Source of the DNA: an uncultured Christensenellaceae bacterium
GTDB taxonomy: Bacteria > Bacillota > Clostridia > Christensenellales > Borkfalkiaceae
DNA length: 64,000 nucleotides
Direction: 5' to 3'
Assembly: GCA_910588465.1 (NCBI GenBank)
Contig: CAJUOP010000001.1
Location: 93,212-157,211, forward strand
Shown here in pieces: positions 46,398 to 54,194 of this stretch (within the stretch, counting starts at the first letter, position 1; each line of letters begins with the position of its first letter). Under the pieces are notes generated by a model. That model was not told the origin of the DNA, made no database searches, and saw only the letters and a list, made by a program, of their open reading frames with translations. Both the position numbers and the translations under genes were made by a program.

Positions 46398-47765
46398 TTA
46401 TAAGCTGAGAGGGATCACGAATACCCCTTCCCCCTCGTCGATCGTGAGCGAAAGCTTATTGTCCTTCACCTCGTACACCTTGCGCACGCCGTTACGGTAT
46501 ACCAACGCGCGGTTGGCGTTTTTAAACTCGAACGAAACGGTGTCCTCCAAATGTTCGAGCGGATCGTTAAAGTTCACCACCATGAGCCCCGCGCGCCCGT
46601 CCTTATCCTCGAACTGTCCGATGATCGTATCCTCGGTGGCGGAAACCTTGGTCGCGCAGTCGAGCATCTCAACGGGGTGCGCCAAGATAAAGCTGGCGTT
46701 GTTGTACTCTTCGTCGTTCTCGAGGTTGTTTGTGCCGTTCACCGTCATGACGCCCTTCCACTCTTCAAATGCCAAGAACACGTGATCGAATGCGGAAATT
46801 TCCGCGTTGATCTCTTTCGCCCAATAGTAGTTTTCCAAGGGCGTGCAGCTCTCGTCCTTGCTCACGCAGCCTCCGCCGAAATTGAGGAAGGACTGGCGGT
46901 AAGTAAAGTAGGAAAATCCGTTAATGCCGAACGCCATGTCAGTGTAAATCTGAAAAGAGAGATCCTCTTTGCTCATCACTTCGCGGCGGTTCGATTCGCT
47001 GTAATTCTGTATGAACATCATAAATTCCGCGTCGGACGCGACCGCCACTTCTTTCAGGGTCTCCATATTTGCAAGCCAGGTACTCAGCACCGAGAAATGG
47101 CTTCCGTCGGGCGACGCCATGAGCGGATAAATATCCGTACTGATGATTTTTCTGCCCTGCACTTTGGTAAGAACTTCTTCCGCAAACTTTTCGGCGTAAA
47201 CGCGGATATTCTCCTCCTGCCCGAGCGACTGATGGGACGTATGGTATGCGGGGTCGAGATTGACGTACATGGTGGGCGCCGTTTTGCCCAGATCGCCGTA
47301 CAGCTTATAGTACTTTTCGATCCGCGTTGCAACCTCGCCGAAATGATCGGAGCCCGGTTCGTCCCACACGTTAATCATTTCCACCGCGGGATAAACCGTG
47401 TAGTCCGTCTCGTCGATGGCAACGTTTTCGGGAGAGCCGATCCCCGCGCCCGAAAGCGCCGTGTCCGAGCCGAGAATGGCTTTTAATCCCACCTGCTCGC
47501 AATATTCGAGCTGCTTGTAGTATTCCGCCGTACCCTTCTTTGCCATGGCGTTGTCGATGAACATATGGGTAAGCCCCATATCCTTCGCCATCTGATAATC
47601 TTCGAGCGTGTTGATCGGCACGTCCCACCCTCCGATCCAGATCGCCTTATCGTCCGCGTATTCGGGATACACCTCGGATATATCACCCCCTCCGCACCCC
47701 GCCAAAGAAAAGACGGTGCACGCGGTAAGCGCAAGCGCGACTACCGATTTTTTGCCAAATTTCAT
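46398..47765 (-). CDS. Glycosidase-like (TIM-barrel) lipoprotein
   Basis: 455 residues. Lipobox FSLAGC, then a barrel-like sequence: WIGGWDVPINTLEDYQMAKD, LTHMFIDNAM, VEMINVWDEPGSDHF near 135 with a candidate acid Glu, ISTDIYPLMASPDGSHF, INGFSYFTYR, and a C-terminal beta sandwich (GLMVVNFNDPLEHLEDTVSF). This resembles GH42-like or related glycosidases with the acid/base in the DEP segment; the second acidic residue could not be fixed, so it may be a binding protein. AGGAGG stands before the ATG at 47765. Lies between the permease and the binding lipoprotein. Confidence 0.75.
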   Translation of the reverse strand: MKFGKKSVVALALTACTVFSLAGCGGGDISEVYPEYADDKAIWIGGWDVPINTLEDYQMAKDMGLTHMFIDNAMAKKGTAEYYKQLEYCEQVGLKAILGSDTALSGAGIGSPENVAIDETDYTVYPAVEMINVWDEPGSDHFGEVATRIEKYYKLYGDLGKTAPTMYVNLDPAYHTSHQSLGQEENIRVYAEKFAEEVLTKVQGRKIISTDIYPLMASPDGSHFSVLSTWLANMETLKEVAVASDAEFMMFIQNYSESNRREVMSKEDLSFQIYTDMAFGINGFSYFTYRQSFLNFGGGCVSKDESCTPLENYYWAKEINAEISAFDHVFLAFEEWKGVMTVNGTNNLENDEEYNNASFILAHPVEMLDCATKVSATEDTIIGQFEDKDGRAGLMVVNFNDPLEHLEDTVSFEFKNANRALVYRNGVRKVYEVKDNKLSLTIDEGEGVFVIPLSL

Positions 47766-47790
47766 AAGATTCCTCCTTTTAATTTTCATT

Positions 47791-48660
47791 TTAACCTTTT
47801 ATTCCGCCCACGCTCATCGACTCCATGATTTTATTCTGGAAGAAGATGAACAGCAAAACCACGGGGATCACGCTTACGAGCAGCCCCGCAAACAGCACGG
47901 GATAGTTTACGTCGCGCGTGGTTTGAAGCTGAAAGATATACAAACCCGAAGTTAACGTGGGATAAGATTGCAAAAACAGAACGGGTTCCATGTAGTTGTT
48001 CCACAGCCCGATCGTCGCCACGAGAAAGAGCGAGCCCATTACGGGGACCGCCATCGGAAGCATTACGCCGAGAAACACGCGCAAGTGGCTCGCCCCGTCG
48101 ATAAACGCCGCCTCCGCATACGTCCAGGAGAGTGTTTTAAAGAACGAATACAGCACGATAAAGTTAAACCCGAACCCCGCCGCCTTCGTAATGAGAAGTC
48201 CGGGCGTATCGAGGATCCCGAGCGCTTTGTACACGCGGTACTGCGAGGGAAAGGAGCCCACGATGGGGATCATCATCGTAACGAGCGCCATGCCGTATAT
48301 AAACGATCTGCCGGGGAATTTGTACTTTGCGACCACGTAAGCGACGACGGCGGAAGCGAGCACCTGCAACACCGCGCCGCCGCACGCGTACCAGACGGAA
48401 TTCAAAAACATGATAAGCATATTATTGCCGTCCACCTTAACGGACTCGAACGCCGCCGCGTAGTTGGAAAACGCCCACGCCTGGGGCAACCCGTTGGGAT
48501 TGCTGTAATACTCCTCCTGCCCCTTTAAAGCCATCCCGAACGCCCAAACGATAGCGTACAGCAGCGTAAAGGCATAGAGGGCGAAGAAAGCGAATACGAC
48601 GATTTTTGTGATCAGAAATCCGACGTCGGTTTTCTTGATTTGTTTGACCTGATTTTCCAT
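47791..48660 (-). CDS. ABC sugar permease, MalG/UgpE type
   Basis: 289 residues with six predicted membrane helices. The ATPase-coupling EAA loop reads EAAFIDGASHLRVFLGVMLP (EAA-x3-G-x9-LP). Starts near the end of the first permease with GAGGGGG upstream. No ATPase gene is in the operon, so a shared MsiK-type ATPase is needed. Confidence 0.95.
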   Translation of the reverse strand: MENQVKQIKKTDVGFLITKIVVFAFFALYAFTLLYAIVWAFGMALKGQEEYYSNPNGLPQAWAFSNYAAAFESVKVDGNNMLIMFLNSVWYACGGAVLQVLASAVVAYVVAKYKFPGRSFIYGMALVTMMIPIVGSFPSQYRVYKALGILDTPGLLITKAAGFGFNFIVLYSFFKTLSWTYAEAAFIDGASHLRVFLGVMLPMAVPVMGSLFLVATIGLWNNYMEPVLFLQSYPTLTSGLYIFQLQTTRDVNYPVLFAGLLVSVIPVVLLFIFFQNKIMESMSVGGIKG

Positions 48661-48673
48661 TTCCCTCTCCCCC

Positions 48674-49678
48674 TCAATAAGTCACGTCCGGATCGAGCTT
48701 ATTGAATACCCAACGCACCAAAAATACGATCGGAACGCTGACCACGGTAAAGAATATCCCGATCGCCGCAGGATAATTGAGATCGACTCCGCCGCGCGTT
48801 TTCTGATAAATCCAGAACGCGACCGTCGTCACCTCCTTGTTGTCGAGCAGCGCCTGTCTGCCCGCGTCGGCAAAGAGCAATATGGGACCCGTGCTGTTGA
48901 ATAACGAAGTAAACAGCAGTATGAGCGTGGTTGAAATGGTCGGCCACACCATAGGAATGACCACGGACCAAAGCTCCCGATACCAGGGACAGCCGTCCAG
49001 CTGCGCCGCCTCGATGATCTCCTGCGGAATACGGCTCATGGCGCTCTGATACAAAATCATGTTCACGCCGAACCCCGTCCAGACGGTAAACGCGATGATC
49101 GTGCCCGTCGTTCGGGTCGGATCGTTGATGAGCTCGGGAAGTTGAATATTGAACCAGCCGAGAACGGTGCTCAACGGTCCGCCGTATTTAATCAGCTCGA
49201 TATACGTCGTAACAAACAGCACCGCGCTCACGATGCTCGGCAGAAAGAACACCACCCGAAACACCTTGTATCCCCAAATCTTTTTAAATAAGAAATAGGA
49301 AACCAAAAACGTGACGGGCACCATAATCACGCCTGCGGCGAAATACCGCAGCGTATTCAGAAGCGCCGAAACGATGACCGATTCGGGATTGGACCACTCC
49401 ATGAAAAAACGGGTAAAATTCGCCATGGACCAGTAGTAAATTTCATTGCCGTCGTCGTCCCACGCAAATTCGCGGAACGCCATAACGATCGAATTCGCAT
49501 TGATCCAAATATAGAAAATCGCAAACTGGATCAACGGCAGCAATAGCATTCCGTAGGCGAAAAGCCATTCCCGCAGCGTTTTTTGCTTGATTTGCCGTTT
49601 CTTCTTACCGCCGCTCGTCCCGACGCCGCCGAAGTTTTCGGCTACTGCCGTTTTTTCGGCGTTCTCGGTCTGCTCCAT
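48674..49678 (-). CDS. ABC sugar permease, MalF/UgpA type
   Basis: 334 residues with a soluble basic N-terminus and six helices. The EAA loop is EAAQLDGCPWYRELWSVVIP. The start at 49678 has GGAGGGG eight bases upstream; the longer frame from 49810 reads into the GH2 gene and is Arg-rich, so rejected. Partner of the second permease 13 bp downstream. Confidence 0.95.
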   Translation of the reverse strand: MEQTENAEKTAVAENFGGVGTSGGKKKRQIKQKTLREWLFAYGMLLLPLIQFAIFYIWINANSIVMAFREFAWDDDGNEIYYWSMANFTRFFMEWSNPESVIVSALLNTLRYFAAGVIMVPVTFLVSYFLFKKIWGYKVFRVVFFLPSIVSAVLFVTTYIELIKYGGPLSTVLGWFNIQLPELINDPTRTTGTIIAFTVWTGFGVNMILYQSAMSRIPQEIIEAAQLDGCPWYRELWSVVIPMVWPTISTTLILLFTSLFNSTGPILLFADAGRQALLDNKEVTTVAFWIYQKTRGGVDLNYPAAIGIFFTVVSVPIVFLVRWVFNKLDPDVTY

Positions 49679-49694
49679 ATTTTCCCCTCCCTGT

Positions 49695-51524
49695 TTACCC
49701 CGCGTTTGCGGGACGTATTTTTTCCTTATCTTCGTAACCGGGCAAGATATATTCCTGCTTGGGTTCCGTGCCCTTTTCAATTTCCGCCGTCGTACGGTTG
49801 CACGCCGCAATTTTTTGCATTGCCTCTTCGCTCAGCTTGGGTTTTCTGCGGTAGTTATAAAACCCGTTTTGCTCCTGCTCTACGTCGTACAGCTGCGTAT
49901 AGCAAAACCCGCTGATCAGCCCGCATTCGAGAAACCGTTTCGTCGCCCCGATATATTCCTTTACGAATTCCTCTTCCGAAGCGCTCGCGCGGTACCCCCA
50001 CGCGCTTTTTTCCTGTACGCAGGGCGCGGTTGCGGACAACCCCGCCGCACCGCCGTTCGGCGAAAAAGCCACTCCGCCGTATTCGCTCGCGTTCAGCGGC
50101 AGCGCCCCGTTATACACCGCGTCCCGTTCGGGCTCCGCCGCATAGATCGTATCCATGATCAGCTCGCCCCGCTCCTCGATCGCCTTTAAATACTTTGCGA
50201 TTTCCTCGGACGAATGGTAGCAGTGGAAGTCGAACAAATCGGTATACCTGCCGTGGTAACCGCCGCTCACGTCCACGCACGGGCGCGTCCCATCCAGCGT
50301 TTTCGTAAACGCATACACGGCTTCCACAAAGCGGATATCCCGCGTTTTCGCGCGGTCGTCGAGATTCTCCCACGTTTCGTTCAACGGACACCACTGCACG
50401 ATGCAGGGGTGGTTAAAGTCGCGTTCCAACGCCTCGCGCCATTCGGCAAGGAACCCGCCCAGCTCTTTCAAACTGTCGTAGCAGATCCCCCAGCTGGCGT
50501 ATTCGCCCCAAACCATATGTCCCGCCTTGTCGCATTCGTACAAATACCGCGGCTCGAACAGCTTTTGGTGCAGCCTCGTGCCGTTGAATCCGAGCGAGCG
50601 GGAAAGGGCAATATCCTCTTTCAAATTTTGCACGCTGGGCGCAGTGTAAATCCCGTCGGGGTAATACCCCTGATCGAGCACGAATCTTTGAAACACGCTC
50701 TTGCCGTTCAGTAAAAAGCGATAGCCTTCGTACCGCACCGAACGCAGCCCGAAGTAGCTGTAAACCTTATCCTCGCCGAACGCTATCTCCACGTCGTACA
50801 GCCGTCCGTTCCCGACCTCCCACAAATGCCGCTCGGAAAGCGGAATGCGAAAGCGCTTACGAAAAACGGTTTCGCCCTCGGCACGACCGACTTCCCTTCC
50901 CTCGAAGAAAACGCGGACGGAAAGCGTTCCAGCCCCCTCCGTTTCGATCTCCGCTTCGAGGACGCCGCTTGTTTCATCGGGATAAAAACGAAAAGAACGA
51001 ACGTACTTTCTCGGCGTCCGTTCCAGCCATACCGTCTGCCAAATGCCCGTCGTGCGGGTGTAGAAGCAGCCGAAGGATTCCCGCTTTCCGCTCTGTTTTC
51101 CGCTCAATATCCTTTCGCGCGTATCGTCGTGCACCGCGATCGTCAAACGGTTTTCCCCTGCCTTTGCCGCGGAATTCAACTCCGCTTCGAACGGCGTGTA
51201 GCCTCCGACGTGAGAACATATTTTTATTCCGTTCAGATAGACCGTTGCCCGATGATCGACCGCGCCGCAGTGCAACACAAGCCGCTGCCTTAAATCCTCT
51301 TCGGTAACCGTTATTATTCTGCTGTAAATACAATCCGAAATAAAATCGGTAACTCCGATCCCCGAAAGCTTCGATTCGGGACAAAACGGAACTTCTATCA
51401 CGGAGGATAACGGCAGATTCGTTTTGCGTTCCGCGGATCCGATCTCAAATTCCCATTCGCCGTTCAGACATTCGTAAGATTCTCGCCGAAATTGCGGATC
51501 GGGATGTTCCGTTCTGTAAGCCAT
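49695..51524 (-). CDS. Glycoside hydrolase family 2 enzyme (beta-galactosidase/beta-glucuronidase type)
   Basis: 609 residues, cytoplasmic (no signal peptide). Sugar-binding jelly roll first (ECLNGEWEFEIG, FYTRTTGIWQTVWLE near 155-165), an Ig-like middle, then the TIM barrel with the acid/base Glu in QWCPLNETW near 384 and the nucleophile Glu in LNASEYGG near 480. Product specificity (galactoside, glucuronide, mannoside) cannot be told. First gene of the operon that continues with ABC permeases and lipoproteins; preceded by a promoter and two palindromes. Confidence 0.93.
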   Translation of the reverse strand: MAYRTEHPDPQFRRESYECLNGEWEFEIGSAERKTNLPLSSVIEVPFCPESKLSGIGVTDFISDCIYSRIITVTEEDLRQRLVLHCGAVDHRATVYLNGIKICSHVGGYTPFEAELNSAAKAGENRLTIAVHDDTRERILSGKQSGKRESFGCFYTRTTGIWQTVWLERTPRKYVRSFRFYPDETSGVLEAEIETEGAGTLSVRVFFEGREVGRAEGETVFRKRFRIPLSERHLWEVGNGRLYDVEIAFGEDKVYSYFGLRSVRYEGYRFLLNGKSVFQRFVLDQGYYPDGIYTAPSVQNLKEDIALSRSLGFNGTRLHQKLFEPRYLYECDKAGHMVWGEYASWGICYDSLKELGGFLAEWREALERDFNHPCIVQWCPLNETWENLDDRAKTRDIRFVEAVYAFTKTLDGTRPCVDVSGGYHGRYTDLFDFHCYHSSEEIAKYLKAIEERGELIMDTIYAAEPERDAVYNGALPLNASEYGGVAFSPNGGAAGLSATAPCVQEKSAWGYRASASEEEFVKEYIGATKRFLECGLISGFCYTQLYDVEQEQNGFYNYRRKPKLSEEAMQKIAACNRTTAEIEKGTEPKQEYILPGYEDKEKIRPANAG

Positions 51525-51551
51525 TTGTTATCCCTCTGATAAAGTTTTTTT

Positions 51552-51593
51552 CCTGTTAGCTCCCGCTAACAGGAAATGAGCCGCGGCTCATTT
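51552..51593. promoter_or_regulatory. Two adjacent perfect palindromes in the leader of the GH2 operon
   Basis: CCTGTTAGC-TCCC-GCTAACAGG (51552-51573) and the 20-bp perfect palindrome AAATGAGCCGCGGCTCATTT (51574-51593). They lie about 30-70 bases after the predicted transcription start. No U-run follows on the minus strand, so operators or an mRNA structure are more likely than a terminator. Confidence 0.7.
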
Positions 51594-51626
51594 CGTTAAA
51601 TTTAAACTTTTTTCCTTTTGAACAAT

Positions 51627-51655
51627 ATTTTATCATAACAGCCCCCGATTTACAA
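51627..51655 (-). promoter_or_regulatory. Sigma-A promoter of the GH2-ABC-lipoprotein operon
   Basis: Minus strand: TTGTAA (51650-51655), 17-bp spacer, TAAAAT (51627-51632). Confidence 0.8.
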
Positions 51656-51732
51656 TACCAATAAGGTCTCCAATATTTGATAGAATGACGGTCCCATAAC
51701 CACCAAATTTTGATTATTATATCATTCTTCGG

Positions 51733-51761
51733 TTGACAAACGCCCGTTTTTGTGCTACCAT
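51733..51761 (+). promoter_or_regulatory. Sigma-A promoter of the winged-helix regulator
   Basis: TTGACA (51733-51738), 17-bp spacer, TACCAT (51756-51761); divergent from the GH2 operon promoter. Confidence 0.8.
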
Positions 51762-51780
51762 TTGGACAAAGGGGTTTGCT

Positions 51781-52734
51781 ATGAGCGACGTTATTAATCC
51801 GCAAAAACATTTAAATCTGGTGATCGACGATCCGAACGAACACGAATTGATCGCCAAGGTCGCCCGCGCGCTGTCCGTAAAGGAGCGCGTCATGATTTTA
51901 AAAGACATTCTCACTTGTTCCAAAAACATTCCGACCATTGCAAAAGAACTGAATATTCCCGAATCGAGCGTAACCCGCCACGTAGACGTTTTGGCAGACG
52001 CAGGGCTCATTTATATTTCCTATCTGCCGGGGATCAAGGGTCACGTAAAATATTTATCGCAGGCGATTTTGGACATTTCGGTTTCTCTCAAGCCCCTGAA
52101 AACGGACGTTTCGGACAATGAATATTCCTTGGAAATGCCGATCGGTATGTTTGCAAGCTGCGACGTAAAGGCGCCTTGCGGCATGACGGGAAAGGAAAAG
52201 GAAATCGAAACGTTCGACGATCCGAGCGTTTTCTTCTCTCCTTCCCGTATCGACGCGGAATGTATTTGGTTCGACTCGGGCTTTATCACCTACCGTTTTC
52301 CCGCAAAGCAGCTAAAAAGCCGACCGTATAAAAAACTTTCGTTCACCTTCGAAATTTGCTCGGAAACCATTTATTATAACAACGATTGGCCGTCGGACAT
52401 CACCGTTCGCGTAAACGGTATCAAGCTATTAACCTTCGAATCGAAGGGCGACTTCGGCGGACGGCGCGGCAAATACACGCCCGTTTATTGGCCCGTGACC
52501 AGCACGCAATTCGGACTTTTGCACAAGGTCTCCGTAACGGACGAGGGCGTCTATTTCGACCACCATTTATTTACGGATAAAATCAAGCTGAACGATTTAA
52601 AGCTGCATACAAGCAGCGCCGTCAGCTTCGAGATCGGGGTAAAAGAAGACGCGGTACACCGCGGCGGGCTCAATCTTTTCGGCAAAAATTTCGGAGACTT
52701 TCCGCAGGCGATCATCATGACTATAAAATGGTGA
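51781..52734 (+). CDS. ArsR-type winged-helix regulator with C-terminal sensing domain
   Basis: 317 residues. N-terminal winged helix (ARALSVKERVMILKDILTC, NIPTIAKELNIPESSVTRH VDVLADAGLIYISYLPG). Residues 110-317 form a beta-rich domain that resembles carbohydrate-binding folds (FEICSETIYYNNDWPSDITV, GVYFDHHLFTDKIKL), presumably the effector site. The start at 51781 has AAAGGGG upstream and follows the promoter; the TTG at 51733 lies inside the -35 box. Divergent from the GH2 operon, which it probably regulates through the palindromes there. Confidence 0.87.
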   Translation: MSDVINPQKHLNLVIDDPNEHELIAKVARALSVKERVMILKDILTCSKNIPTIAKELNIPESSVTRHVDVLADAGLIYISYLPGIKGHVKYLSQAILDISVSLKPLKTDVSDNEYSLEMPIGMFASCDVKAPCGMTGKEKEIETFDDPSVFFSPSRIDAECIWFDSGFITYRFPAKQLKSRPYKKLSFTFEICSETIYYNNDWPSDITVRVNGIKLLTFESKGDFGGRRGKYTPVYWPVTSTQFGLLHKVSVTDEGVYFDHHLFTDKIKLNDLKLHTSSAVSFEIGVKEDAVHRGGLNLFGKNFGDFPQAIIMTIKW

Positions 52735-52762
52735 TTTGTTTTCCGCAACGGGACAATAAAAA

Positions 52763-52794
52763 ATTGCTCTCATAAATTATGAAAGCAATTCAAA
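52763..52794 (-). terminator. Hairpin terminator, minus strand
   Basis: Stem AATTGCTTTCATAA / TTATGAGAGCAATT (one mismatch) followed on the minus strand by TTTTTATTG. Second of two hairpins behind the truncated gene. Confidence 0.6.
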
Positions 52795-52835
52795 AAAACG
52801 AATAATAGGATTTTTCATAACCACACAAAAAAACA

Positions 52836-52863
52836 AATCCCGATGAACGAAATCATCGGGATT
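52836..52863 (-). terminator. Terminator of the glycoside operon
   Basis: Minus strand stem AATCCCGATGA / TCATCGGGATT followed by TGTTTTTTTG. Confidence 0.82.
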
Positions 52864-52941
52864 GTTTAGAACTATCCGATTCGGACAATTCCCATAATGT
52901 GTTTAGTACCCGAAAAGGATGACTGCTTTTTTGCTATAAAA

Positions 52942-53310
52942 TTAGCCAATAATATGCTTTATCCATTCCGTAAGTTGTTTTGTTAAGTCTTTATAATCTT
53001 TCCATACTAAAACTTGTTTTTGCGCAATATCAAAATGCGGTTTACTCGCTATTTCTTTATATCGGCAATCTTTATCTAAATCACATGAAAAATCTTTTTT
53101 ATCCCAGACTTCCTTGCTACAAGTTATTATTACTTCTTTTTCCAAACCCTGTGCAAAACCGGCTTCATAATATGCTCCAAAATTAGGCTGTGTTATATCC
53201 ATAATCATAAATCGCGTTTCTTTTATTAACCGTAACATTTCCGGAACAATTTGATGATTATGTACTATCTCATCCATTAAAAGCGACGAGTATTGAGCAT
53301 CCTCTATCAC
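52942..53310 (-). pseudogene. Remnant of a nucleotide-binding / deoxyribosyltransferase-like protein
   Basis: 122 residues that match only the C-terminal half of a Rossmann-like family: VPEMLRLIKETRFMIMDITQ, NFGAYYEAGFAQGLEKEVI and the end KPHFDIAQKQVLVWKD. Intact members begin about 60-80 residues earlier with a KIFVAMSF-type strand, which is absent. The frame begins at a GTG that overlaps the esterase stop (GTGA), so the gene appears joined to the esterase by a deletion. It could still be translated by coupling. Two hairpin terminators follow. Confidence 0.62.
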
Positions 53311-54194
53311 TGATTTAAGTATTTATCGATAAACGATTTTGCATTTTTAAGCGCTCTTTTCGCTTCGGGCAATACGGGTATTACCTGAAAAGCGTGCATC
53401 TTTTTGTGATAAACGTCAAATTGAATTGTAACGTTTAACGTTTGCAGTTTTTTATAAAACTCCAACGAATCATCGTACAGGTATTCGCTATCCGATACGG
53501 CGATATAAATCGGCGGAAAACCCGTAAAATCACCGTAGAGCGGAGCAGCGTACGGATTGGTTTCGTTTTCCGAGGTTTTGAGATACGTCGTTTTTACTTC
53601 TTCCAAAAACGTAATGTCTAACATACAATCCGTTTTTGCATTGTTTTTGTAAGAAGGAAATATTCGGGTGTATTGCAGCGTAGGCGAAAACACAACGATA
53701 CAAGCAGGAAGCTCTATTCCTTGCGCTTTTGCTTGCAAAGCTACGGACAGCACGAGATTGCCGCCTGCGCTTTCGCCTATCAGACAAATATTTCTTGCTC
53801 CGTATTTTTCAACAAGCATTTTATAAGCTTTCAGGCAGTCTTCCGCACCAAAAGGAAAAGCGTATTCTGGCGCAAGACGGTAATCTATACTATAAACGTT
53901 GTAACCGAGCTTCTTTGCCGTATATCCCGTAAAAGCCCTTCTTGCCGCAGGCGATCCTCCTACAAAACCGCCTCCGTGAATATACATTAAAACCTTATCT
54001 TCGGGATTATTTCCTTTTGAAAGATACTCTCCGTTAACCCCGTCGTTTGCGATTTGCTCTACTTTTACGTTTTTCGGAGCACGGGACTGTATTTCCTGCT
54101 CGCGTCTTAAAACATAATCGGGCGGATTGTTTTTATCGAATTCTTTTTTACCCTTTTTTATTATGTTATAGACAATGAAATGTATCAAACTCAT
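53307..54194 (-). CDS. HSL-type alpha/beta hydrolase (esterase)
   Basis: 295 residues, cytoplasmic. Oxyanion motif YIHGGGFVGGSPAARR near 70, nucleophile in IGESAGGNL near 140, acid in SDSEYLYDDS and His in KKMHAFQ near 265: the hormone-sensitive-lipase group. Probably removes acyl groups from glycosides handled by the operon. ATG overlaps the rhamnosidase stop (ATGA), so translation is coupled. Confidence 0.93.
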   Translation of the reverse strand: MSLIHFIVYNIIKKGKKEFDKNNPPDYVLRREQEIQSRAPKNVKVEQIANDGVNGEYLSKGNNPEDKVLMYIHGGGFVGGSPAARRAFTGYTAKKLGYNVYSIDYRLAPEYAFPFGAEDCLKAYKMLVEKYGARNICLIGESAGGNLVLSVALQAKAQGIELPACIVVFSPTLQYTRIFPSYKNNAKTDCMLDITFLEEVKTTYLKTSENETNPYAAPLYGDFTGFPPIYIAVSDSEYLYDDSLEFYKKLQTLNVTIQFDVYHKKMHAFQVIPVLPEAKRALKNAKSFIDKYLNQ

